A stretch of 5,414 bases of DNA, from contig RKRS01000104.1 in assembly GCA_007571275.1 (NCBI GenBank), positions 1 through 5,414 on the forward strand. The letters run 5' to 3'. Positions 1 to 5,414 of the stretch are shown here, piece after piece; position 1 is the first letter of the stretch, and each line of letters opens with the position of its first letter. A model generated the notes under the pieces. That model was given only the letters and a program-made list of their open reading frames with translations, searched no databases and was not told where the DNA came from. This stretch comes from Dehalococcoidia bacterium (lineage in GTDB: Bacteria; Chloroflexota; Dehalococcoidia; Bin125). The position numbers and the translations under genes are program-made.

Positions 1-2591
1 ACGGCGACATCGCGTTCGACCTTGTTGCGACGGTAGAAGAGCTTGGTCTCGGAGGTGGCTCCGGCGATCTTCTCGGTGTACCACTCGATCACGGCGTCGA
101 GGTCGTAGTCCTCGCCGTCAGTCAGGCGCTTCATCTTGCGGAAGAGTTCGGGACGCAGCATCTCGAACTGCTTGCGCGTCTCCTGGACGAGCTGCGTGTG
201 CTCGTGGAGGGTCTCGGTGTAGTAGTTCGTCGTGCCCGACTCGCCGCGTTGCTCCTGAACGCGACACCAGCGTGGTTTGTAGTCGGCCGCGCGGAAGTCC
301 CATTCGTCGTAGTAGAACGATTTCGCTTCGAAGGGCAGCTCTTCGCCGTCCTCGGCGCCGGTCGAGTCGTCGCCCATGGCCTGCTGGCCTTCCTGACGCT
401 CGCCCTGGATCTGGTTGACTTCCTTGAGCAGGTTGTCGAGGAACATGCCGGAGGACTCAGCCAGATCCATGTCCATCAGCTCATTGATCGAGATTTCGAC
501 GGACTTCTCCAACAGCTCCTGCAGCTGCTCTTTGGTCAGCGGAATCGGCGGGGCGTCGCCCGAGCCGGTCTCGCCCTTCAGCTTCATCAGGAGCTGCACA
601 AGCTCTGGCTTGAAGTCACCGCGGAAGTCGACCGGGTCCGGGCTGTCGTACGGGCGCTCCTCCGAGCCAGGCATGAAGGGCATGAACGACTCTTCAAGCC
701 CCGACGAACCGGAACCGGGCATCATGTCGGAGTCGTCGCCACCGTCGGGGTCGCCGGACATCTCCTGCTCGAAGTCGGACCAGTCCTCAGTGTCGAGCTC
801 GACATTGGGAATCTGTGAGAGCCACTCATAGAGCAACGTCGTCGCAGCCGCGCTGTCCTGGACGCTGGCGCCATCCTGACGAATGCGGTTGAGAATGCGT
901 AGCGGCGTGCGCAGCTCCTCGGCCAGCTCGTTAGGCCAACGGATACGCCCGATCTCATCCAGCGAGGCGCGCAGCAGGTTCTCGACCATCGCCTGGCGAG
1001 CAGGCATGTCCTCGACGGGGCGGCGGCGATCGATGGCGGCCTGCTGAAGCCGCGAGAAGGCTCGACGGACGCCGGCGTACTCGCGCTTGACGATCGTGTC
1101 GATGCGCGTGTCCTCAACGATCGTGAACAGGTCATGCGCCAGGCGTCGGTCTTCGAACTGATCGAAGAAGCGCTCCATATCGGTGTGGATTTCCCCAGCT
1201 TCGACTTCACTGATCACCGGCGCGGCGCCGTTGCCGTGACCGTTCGCAGGTGACGGGAAGAGCGCTGGCGCCTGCTCGGCCTGGTACTCGAACGAACCAA
1301 ATTCCAGACGCCCGGCCTGGTGGGTCGCGAAGACCTTGTAGACCGAGAAATTCTCCTCCTTGGTCGGGTAACGCTCGACGTTCTCGGGCAGATAGATAGT
1401 GGTGCCCTCGGTTGTGGGACTACTCTCGTCGACCCAGCCGACTCCCTTGGCCGTCAGCTCCTCGGAGGCTTTGACGCCAACATCGACGCCGGTCAGCGCC
1501 TTGCAGTACATGCGAATCAGCTCGGACACGCGGTCGAGGTCAACGCGACTGCTGAGCGCGTCCATGACCTCTTCGCCTCGGGCCGACTCGAGACGGAAGA
1601 ACGCCTCGCCGCCGTCGCGCGACTGCTGCAGGATGCCGAGTCCAAACTCCTGCCAGCGGGCGATGTCGTCGATGCCGAGGCGTTGCGCGACCCGCGGCGA
1701 TGACTTGATGAATTCCATCGCAGCGTCGCCCGAGTGCTGGGCGAGCTGCTCGGAGAGCTCGAGCAGACCCTCGTGGATATCCTTGTCGACCTCGGAGAGC
1801 GCCTGAGCGGCTTCAATGAAATAGGGATGGCCGAGTCGCCCAACCTGCATCGCCACCTGTCCAGCCAGCGAGAGATAGCGGGGTCGCTGCTGCTCAGCGA
1901 CCTGGCGCAGAGCGCCGGGGCCGCGCTCGAAGTAGACGCGAGCATCGACCCATGCCGTATGCGCGACGATGCCGCCGAATTCGAGGAAGGGCGCCCGATC
2001 GGCGCGGTCGAGCTGCGAGAGCACGCCAGGAGCCATACCAAGACAGGCGGATGCGAGTTCGTACGAGTGCGAGGCGAGCGAGTCGATCAGGTCGACCAGT
2101 AGTCGCATCTGCGAGAGCGGCAGGTGCGGGAGGATCTGCGGGGAGACATCGAAGTACTGAGCCGAGAGGGAGCCTGACTTCCAGGTGCCCTTGTAGAGCG
2201 ACTTGCCCTGCGCAGCCCAATCGTTGGCTTGCGCCACCGAGAGATGCGGCAGTACGGACGGCGAGGCGCGGAAGAGCGCGCCCGACAGCGCCGGCGAGGT
2301 CTCCATCAGCTCGATGCCGACGGCGCACCATTCACGCATACGGTCGTACGTGATCTGCTCAAGCACCGGACCTGAAGCGCGGAAGTACTCGGACGACGCC
2401 TCCCAGCTGCGCAGCGAATGACGGGCGATGTCGAGGCCGTCGTGCAGCCATTGCGCGAGCTCGTCGGGCTCGAGGATGGGCGCTACCGCTTCGAGCGCGG
2501 CGTCAAACTCCTGAGCGAGGGCGGGAGGGAACTGTCGTAATCCCTCGCGTGCCTCTTCGACGAGCGCGGTAGTGGGGGTGGCGTCGGTCAT
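1..2591 (-). CDS. CbbO/NorD-like VWA-domain protein with N-terminal 37-residue helical repeats (partial, C-terminus outside window)
   Basis: The frame is open from ATG at 2591 to the window edge (863 codons plus two bases). An in-frame TAG at 2598-2600 lies three codons upstream, so this is the first possible ATG; its ribosome site (GGATAG) is weak. Residues about 41-346 form eight degenerate helical repeats. Residues about 398-500 hold YLPENVERYP, YKVFATHQAGRLEFGSF (418-434) and IVEDTRID (491-498), resembling the conserved middle part of NorD/CbbO proteins. An acidic, low-complexity linker (about 598-655) and a second Gln/Glu/Asp-rich stretch (about 725-753) follow. Residues 759-778 carry the family-typical block around YDEWDFRAADYKPRWCRV. 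The end, R-N-K-V-E-R-D-V-A, is the usual lead-in to a VWA domain; its MIDAS motif would lie just outside. Family members are adaptors for a MoxR-type ATPase, in the Rubisco (CbbO) or NO reductase (NorD) systems. The likely partner is the ATPase at 3245-4141. The client is not shown here. Family placement is confident; the specific role is not. Confidence 0.87.
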   Translation of the reverse strand, partial: MTDATPTTALVEEAREGLRQFPPALAQEFDAALEAVAPILEPDELAQWLHDGLDIARHSLRSWEASSEYFRASGPVLEQITYDRMREWCAVGIELMETSPALSGALFRASPSVLPHLSVAQANDWAAQGKSLYKGTWKSGSLSAQYFDVSPQILPHLPLSQMRLLVDLIDSLASHSYELASACLGMAPGVLSQLDRADRAPFLEFGGIVAHTAWVDARVYFERGPGALRQVAEQQRPRYLSLAGQVAMQVGRLGHPYFIEAAQALSEVDKDIHEGLLELSEQLAQHSGDAAMEFIKSSPRVAQRLGIDDIARWQEFGLGILQQSRDGGEAFFRLESARGEEVMDALSSRVDLDRVSELIRMYCKALTGVDVGVKASEELTAKGVGWVDESSPTTEGTTIYLPENVERYPTKEENFSVYKVFATHQAGRLEFGSFEYQAEQAPALFPSPANGHGNGAAPVISEVEAGEIHTDMERFFDQFEDRRLAHDLFTIVEDTRIDTIVKREYAGVRRAFSRLQQAAIDRRRPVEDMPARQAMVENLLRASLDEIGRIRWPNELAEELRTPLRILNRIRQDGASVQDSAAATTLLYEWLSQIPNVELDTEDWSDFEQEMSGDPDGGDDSDMMPGSGSSGLEESFMPFMPGSEERPYDSPDPVDFRGDFKPELVQLLMKLKGETGSGDAPPIPLTKEQLQELLEKSVEISINELMDMDLAESSGMFLDNLLKEVNQIQGERQEGQQAMGDDSTGAEDGEELPFEAKSFYYDEWDFRAADYKPRWCRVQEQRGESGTTNYYTETLHEHTQLVQETRKQFEMLRPELFRKMKRLTDGEDYDLDAVIEWYTEKIAGATSETKLFYRRNKVERDVA
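1554..2471 (-). repeat. Eight tandem ~37-residue helical repeats within the VWA protein (protein-level repeat)
   Basis: Residues about 41-346 repeat with a 37-residue period. The second-helix ends align as ASGPVLEQI (72), ASPSVLPHL (109), VSPQILPHL (149), MAPGVLSQL (186), RGPGALRQV (223), EAAQALSEV (260), SSPRVAQRL (297) and a degenerate LESARGEEV (334). Successive spacings are 37, 40, 37, 37, 37, 37 and 37. Each motif is preceded by an aromatic or hydrophobic pair (EYF, ALF, QYF, ACL, VYF, PYF, EFI, AFF). The first helix is marked by Trp or a large hydrophobic residue at 48, 88, 125, 165, 202, 239, 276 and 313, usually with a Gly or other small residue four positions later. The repeats are diverged at the DNA level. 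This looks like an alpha-solenoid for protein binding, which is inference. Confidence 0.75.
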
Positions 2592-2653
2592 GGGTATCTA
2601 TCCAAGCTGGCAACCCCGCCGGACTGGGCTGGGCCGCCGCGGTGGGCTCACAA

Positions 2654-3226
2654 TCAGACCAACCGGATCTGCTTGATCTCGGCGTGATTGTCGGAGGTAT
2701 CCAGCACAGCATAGGTCAGAAGCTGCTCGGCTCCGCGCATTTCGCCGGCTGAACCAGGATTGATGATCAGCGCGCGGCCGATCCGCTTGACCAGTGGTGC
2801 GTGGGTGTGGCCGTAGATGATGAAATCCGCTTCTTCGTCAGCCAGTCGCTGGAGTTGCGGATCGTGAGGGAAGAGATAGTCGCGGTACGGTGCCCATGGG
2901 GTGGCGTGGAACATGAGCAACCGCTTCGAGCCGATCTCGGTGCGAATCAGATGCGGCTGCTCGCGCGTCCACTCGAGGAGCGACCTGTCCACGCTCGGCG
3001 AGGCCTGAGCCCGAGCGCCTGCCTCAGAGAGCAAGATTTCCTCGTGATTGCCCAGCACATAGCGACCGCCGAGTTGCTTGAGCCGTGCGGCGACGTCATT
3101 GGAGAAGCGATATTGGTAACAGGCGTCGCCAGCGCAGAGCAGCTCATCAATCTCTCCCATCTGCTCGACGGCGCGATCCAACGCGGCCGCGTTGCAGTGG
3201 ATATCCGAGACGATACCGATCCGCAC
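2654..3226 (-). CDS. YfcE/MJ0936-like calcineurin-type metallophosphoesterase
   Basis: A complete 190-residue protein starting at GTG (3226) and ending at TGA (2654-2656). All metal-binding blocks of the small calcineurin-like phosphoesterase family are present: SDIH (Asp8, His10), GD (Asp34), GNHE (59-62), FHATP (His107), GHTH (139-142) and the closing NPGSAG (156-161). The length is typical for YfcE/MJ0936-type enzymes, which are cytoplasmic, two-metal, phosphodiesterase-like enzymes; there is no signal peptide or membrane segment. The substrate cannot be read from the sequence. The GTG lies 18 bases after the stop of the upstream ATPase gene, with a modest GGACAGGG ribosome site, so the two are very likely co-transcribed. 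It sits between an AAA+ ATPase and the ATPase's presumed VWA partner, which is unusual and hints at a shared pathway. Alternatively it is just a housekeeping gene in the same operon. Confidence 0.93.
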   Translation of the reverse strand: MRIGIVSDIHCNAAALDRAVEQMGEIDELLCAGDACYQYRFSNDVAARLKQLGGRYVLGNHEEILLSEAGARAQASPSVDRSLLEWTREQPHLIRTEIGSKRLLMFHATPWAPYRDYLFPHDPQLQRLADEEADFIIYGHTHAPLVKRIGRALIINPGSAGEMRGAEQLLTYAVLDTSDNHAEIKQIRLV

Positions 3227-3244
3227 TGGCAGCCCTGTCCGGTT

Positions 3245-4141
3245 CTAGTCCTCGAAGATCGAGGAGACGACTTCCTCAATCGAACGCTGGACTTCGCCGT
3301 CGTCGGTCAGCGGCCAGACGATGGAGACCTGACAGGCGCGTCGCGGAGATACGCCCTGAGCGATCATACGACCGGCGTAGATCAGCAGGCGGGTCGACGC
3401 TCCCTCAGCCAGACCGTGCTCGCGCAGGTTGCGAATCTTCTCGGCCATCTTGGCCAGATTGAGCGCAACATCGTACGAGCAACCTGCCTCATGCTGGACA
3501 ATCTCAGCCTCGGTCTCGCGCGGCGGGTAGTCGAACTCGACGGCGACGAAGCGCTGGCGGGTCGACTGCTTGAGGTCCTTGAGCGCTGACTGATAGCCGG
3601 GGTTGAAGGAGATCACCAGCAGGAAGCCGTCTCGCGCCTGAAGCAGCTGAGATTTCTTCTCCACCGGCAAGATGCGGCGGTGGTCGGTCAGCGGGTGAAT
3701 CAGGACGGTGGTGTCCTTGCGGGCTTCCACGACCTCATCGAGATAGCAGATCGCGCCCGCCTTGACCGCGCGGGTCAACGGGCCGTCGATCCAGACGGTT
3801 TCATTGCCCTCAAGCAGATAGCGACCGACGAGGTCGGAGGCGGTCAGGTCCTCGTGACAGGCCACGGTCACGAGCGGCAGGTTGGACTCGTCTTCGATCT
3901 CGGTCTTGCCGTCCCGCACGACCGCCAGTGGTCGATTGAGGTGGTAGGCCATGTATTCAACGAACCGAGTCTTGCCACAGCCGGTTGGCCCCTTGAGCAG
4001 GACGGGAATCTTGTTATTCCAGGCGGCTTCGAACACCTCGACCTCGTCGGCGACGGGCACGTAATAGGGTTCTTCTTCGAGGCGAAATTCCTCGACAGCC
4101 CAGCTGCGATATTCGGTGATCGGTTCGGTGGCAGTGGTCAT
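3245..4141 (-). CDS. CbbQ/NirQ/NorQ-family MoxR-type AAA+ ATPase
   Basis: A 298-residue cytoplasmic AAA+ ATPase, ending at TAG (3245-3247). ATG at 4141 is preferred. A TTG directly upstream (4144) would add one residue, and an in-frame TGA at 4166-4168 excludes longer forms. Walker A is GPTGCGKT (51-58), Walker B ends CYLDEV (132-137), sensor 1 is Asn180 in ISFNPGYQ, arginine-finger candidates are in STRQRF (193-198), and GASTRLLIYAGRM (247-259) is the sensor-2 region. The stretch VTVACHEDLTASDLVGRYLL (91-110) is a family signature. Relatives form rings that, with a VWA partner, activate Rubisco (CbbQ) or nitric oxide reductase (NorQ). The partner here is probably the VWA protein at 1-2591, two genes downstream. 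About 16 extra residues (roughly 73-88, hydrophilic) appear to be inserted before the VTVACHEDL strand. Family assignment is strong; the client enzyme is unknown. Confidence 0.94.
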   Translation of the reverse strand: MTTATEPITEYRSWAVEEFRLEEEPYYVPVADEVEVFEAAWNNKIPVLLKGPTGCGKTRFVEYMAYHLNRPLAVVRDGKTEIEDESNLPLVTVACHEDLTASDLVGRYLLEGNETVWIDGPLTRAVKAGAICYLDEVVEARKDTTVLIHPLTDHRRILPVEKKSQLLQARDGFLLVISFNPGYQSALKDLKQSTRQRFVAVEFDYPPRETEAEIVQHEAGCSYDVALNLAKMAEKIRNLREHGLAEGASTRLLIYAGRMIAQGVSPRRACQVSIVWPLTDDGEVQRSIEEVVSSIFED

Positions 4142-4207
4142 CAAACGCTCTCTCGCTCCGCCGCGTCATCAGCGGCTAGTCTGTCTCCCGATTCTTTCGT
4201 TGGCTGT

Positions 4208-4226
4208 CGCACACAGGTTGTGTGCG
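4208..4226 (-). other. Perfect 8-bp hairpin between coaE and the AAA+ ATPase gene
   Basis: On the minus-strand transcript, CGCACACA, loop ACC, then TGTGTGCG: a perfect eight-pair stem with a three-base loop, starting nine bases after the coaE stop. It is not followed by a U-run (the next bases are ACAGCCAACG), so it is not a classical intrinsic terminator. It could protect the 3' end of the coaE message, attenuate transcription or influence translation of what follows. An AGGAGG (4232-4227) abuts its 5' side. Confidence 0.55.
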
Positions 4227-4234
4227 CCTCCTGA

Positions 4235-4834
4235 TCACTGATCAGATTGCATCCCGGCCCAGGCACGAGTAACACGCTTCGCGGCAACCTCCATGCTGCA
4301 GTCATTGGAAATCAGCACATCGGCGTGCTTAAGACGCTCGTCGTTCGTGATCTGGGAATCGATGCGCTTGTCCGCTTCTTCAGCGGAGAAGCCATTGCGC
4401 GCCATCAGGCGCTCACGCGCCGTATCGCGGCTCACAGCGACGACCCAAACCTCGTCGACGAGGTCTTGCCAACCAGCTTCGATCATCACCGCAGCCTCAA
4501 GCACGGCCACTTCGGTACCGGATGCCTCGAGGCGAGCAAGCTCCGCCTCGGCGAGCGCGCGAATGCCCGGCCACACGATGTCGGTCAGGCGCTTCATGCC
4601 GTCGGGATGGCCAAAGACCTTGGGACCAAGCTTGCGGCGGTCAATCGTGCCGTCTTCGGCGACCAGGTCCTCGCCGAAGGCGGCCACGACCTGTGCGAAC
4701 GTCTCGGTACCAGGTTCATAGGTCTGGTGTCCCAGGATATCGGCGTCGATCGTCGCCGCCCCGAGTTCTCGCAGCTGGTTAACGACGGTGGATTTGCCCG
4801 AGGCAATCCCGCCGGTGAGTCCAATCGAGCGCAT
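4235..4834 (-). CDS. coaE: Dephospho-CoA kinase
   Basis: A 199-residue protein, the usual CoaE length. It catalyses the last step of coenzyme A synthesis, ATP-dependent phosphorylation of the ribose 3'-hydroxyl of dephospho-CoA, in the cytoplasm. It opens with MRSIGLTGGIASGKST, whose P-loop is GGIASGKS (8-15). It also has the CoaE-typical DAD (30-32), GTIDRRKLG (62-70), HP (76-77), the LEAAVMIEAGW block (112-122) and the LID/ADP-binding region ERLMARNG...EADKRIDSQ (141-161), ending with ADVLISND (171-178). ATG at 4834 is chosen because it places the P-loop strand at the very N-terminus. A TTG at 4957 would add 41 residues with no family match. A GGGGA stretch lies about 12 bases upstream as a rather distant ribosome site. 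It precedes the AAA+ gene by 93 bases on the same strand and may be its operon leader, unless the hairpin in the gap separates them. Confidence 0.96.
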   Translation of the reverse strand: MRSIGLTGGIASGKSTVVNQLRELGAATIDADILGHQTYEPGTETFAQVVAAFGEDLVAEDGTIDRRKLGPKVFGHPDGMKRLTDIVWPGIRALAEAELARLEASGTEVAVLEAAVMIEAGWQDLVDEVWVVAVSRDTARERLMARNGFSAEEADKRIDSQITNDERLKHADVLISNDCSMEVAAKRVTRAWAGMQSDQ

Positions 4835-4928
4835 GGTGGATAAGCGTCCCCGCAGCTGTGGCGCCGTCCAACCGCCTCTAACCAACTGCCTCAAGACAAC
4901 CGGCCACGCGGACGCACGCTGAGCCCTC

Positions 4929-4957
4929 AGGCTATTGGTGGGGCTGGAATTGGTCAA
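4929..4957 (-). promoter_or_regulatory. Candidate sigma-70-type promoter for coaE and downstream genes
   Basis: On the minus strand, TTGACC (4957-4952, five of six to the -35) is followed by exactly 17 bases and TAGCCT (4934-4929, three of six to the -10). Transcription would start near 4922, giving a leader of roughly 88 bases before the coaE ATG. The position fits, but the -10 is poor. Confidence 0.3.
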
Positions 4958-5060
4958 CTACACCGCAATTACGGCCCGAAAGCTTGGCGCCCGGAGCACT
5001 CTGATCTGTGTCGCAGTCAGCAGGGAGCTTCTGGGGTAAATTGCTAGGGTTAACAATCAA

Positions 5061-5090
5061 TTGACGAGGTTCGCGAGCGCTGTCCGCAAT
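5061..5090 (+). promoter_or_regulatory. Candidate sigma-70-type promoter for the DinB-like gene
   Basis: TTGACG (5061-5066, five of six to the -35 consensus) is followed after 18 bases by CGCAAT (5085-5090, three of six to the -10). The -35 overlaps an 8-bp palindrome TCAATTGA (5057-5064), and the local sequence from 5038 is unusually AT-rich for the window. It would leave a leader of about 110 bases. The -10 is weak, so this is a suggestion only. Confidence 0.3.
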
Positions 5091-5196
5091 ACCCGGTCTG
5101 TGTTCGCATTGGCGATTCGCGGAGACGCCGTGGGTCTAGCTGCGACGTCCCCCGCAACCACCGCGCACTCCGAACGACACAGTTCACTGCGCCTGC

Positions 5197-5202
5197 GAGG
5201 AG
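5197..5202 (+). promoter_or_regulatory. Strong Shine-Dalgarno site for the DinB-like gene
   Basis: GAGGAG, followed by six bases and then ATG at 5209. This is the clearest ribosome site in the window and fixes the start of the plus-strand gene. Confidence 0.8.
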
Positions 5203-5208
5203 CCTTCG

Positions 5209-5414
5209 ATGGTTGCTGAAATCAAGTCCGAGGTCATCGACTGCACCGACGGCCGCACCTGCATGCTGGAAGCCGTCTCCGGATTGGCAGCGGAGGCGTT
5301 CGATATCCCCAATGTCATCGGCGCCTGGAGTGTCCGTGACTGCCTGGCGCATCTGGTCGGTTGGGACGCCTGGGTGATCAACGCCCTCGACCGCGCCGCC
5401 GTTGGGATGCCGCT
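5209..5414 (+). CDS. DinB/maleylpyruvate-isomerase-like (ClbS/DfsB-type) four-helix-bundle protein (partial, N-terminus)
   Basis: The first 68 codons plus two bases of a plus-strand gene that runs off the window. ATG at 5209 is backed by a strong GAGGAG site (5197-5202) with 6-base spacing, and an in-frame TAG at 5137-5139 excludes a longer form. The visible piece has a first amphipathic helix, then GAWSVRDCLAHLVGWDAW (38-55). This is the hallmark of the DinB/DfsB superfamily: Trp-Ser-Val-Arg-Asp followed by Ala-His-Leu, where His48 would be the first metal-ligand position in metal-binding members. Family members include thiol-dependent transferases or isomerases, the colibactin-resistance type ClbS and many proteins of unknown role; the visible part cannot distinguish these. 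It is transcribed away from the coaE operon, with no evident functional link. Confidence 0.8.
   Translation, partial: MVAEIKSEVIDCTDGRTCMLEAVSGLAAEAFDIPNVIGAWSVRDCLAHLVGWDAWVINALDRAAVGMP

Larger units (their letters stand above)
4835..5208. other. Divergent intergenic region between coaE and the DinB-like gene
   Basis: A stretch of 374 bases with no credible gene. It holds the start-proximal regions of two divergent genes, weak candidate promoters on both strands and a short AT-rich patch (about 5037-5066) with the palindromes GTTAAC and TCAATTGA. No RNA gene, riboswitch or repeat family was recognised here. Confidence 0.7.

Noticed and set aside
198..818. 206-residue plus-strand open frame
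   Set aside because: It lies entirely antisense to the VWA gene, whose protein has family motifs and continuous repeats. It is a GC-rich shadow frame with no recognisable domain.
2592..2653. Terminator or separate promoter between the phosphoesterase and VWA genes
   Set aside because: The 62-base gap is GC-rich with no clean stem plus T-run and no convincing -35/-10 pair, so read-through within one operon is simpler.
2801..3589. 262-residue plus-strand open frame
   Set aside because: It is antisense to the phosphoesterase and the ATPase, both with complete catalytic motifs; its composition reflects the opposite-strand codons.
4208..4226. Intrinsic terminator for coaE
   Set aside because: The stem is perfect but no T-tract follows on the minus strand, so a rho-independent terminator is not supported; it is kept only as a hairpin.
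3680..4234. 184-residue plus-strand open frame
   Set aside because: It is antisense to the N-terminal half of the AAA+ ATPase and has no credible ribosome site or domain.
4835..4957. N-terminal extension of CoaE from TTG at 4957
   Set aside because: The added 41 residues match nothing in CoaE. The ATG at 4834 places the P-loop strand at the N-terminus as in other family members.
5050..5352. 100-residue minus-strand open frame across the DinB-like gene start
   Set aside because: It overlaps the plus-strand gene, which has a strong ribosome site and the WSVRD/AHL hallmark; the minus frame shows no domain.

Overview
This is a GC-rich bacterial window with four densely packed minus-strand genes and the start of one divergent plus-strand gene. 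No rRNA, tRNA, CRISPR array, insertion sequence or phage gene was seen. Gene content (a CbbQ/NorQ-type AAA+ ATPase with a CbbO/NorD-type VWA protein, a YfcE-like phosphoesterase, CoaE and a DinB-superfamily protein), together with the base composition, suggests a Chloroflexota bacterium such as a Thermomicrobia relative. That is an impression from protein style; an actinobacterium or another GC-rich lineage is not excluded.

Layout, from right to left along the minus-strand transcript. Positions 5209-5414 (+) carry the first 68 codons of a DinB/maleylpyruvate-isomerase-like protein behind a strong Shine-Dalgarno site. Positions 4835-5208 are a 374-base divergent intergenic region with weak candidate promoters in both directions. 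coaE (dephospho-CoA kinase) is at 4235-4834 (-). A 93-base gap (4142-4234) follows, holding a perfect 8-bp hairpin just after an AGGAGG. Then comes a MoxR-type AAA+ ATPase of the CbbQ/NirQ/NorQ family (3245-4141, -). Eighteen bases later is a metallophosphoesterase with a GTG start (2654-3226, -). Sixty-two bases later is a very large CbbO/NorD-like VWA protein (1-2591, -). Its reading frame is open for 863 codons and leaves the window just as the VWA domain begins.

How the genes may work together: in characterised systems (CbbQ-CbbO for Rubisco, NorQ-NorD for nitric oxide reductase) a ring-forming AAA+ ATPase acts with a VWA adaptor to remodel or activate a metalloenzyme. Here the ATPase and its presumed VWA partner are separated by a phosphoesterase, and no Rubisco or nor structural gene is visible, so the client is unknown. 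The most notable feature is the N-terminal third of the VWA protein. It shows about eight degenerate helical repeats with an almost exact 37-residue period. It is followed by a segment resembling a catalytically degenerate zinc-peptidase fold, then an acidic linker and the VWA domain. This looks like a large scaffold or adaptor protein for an uncharacterised chaperone-like activation system.
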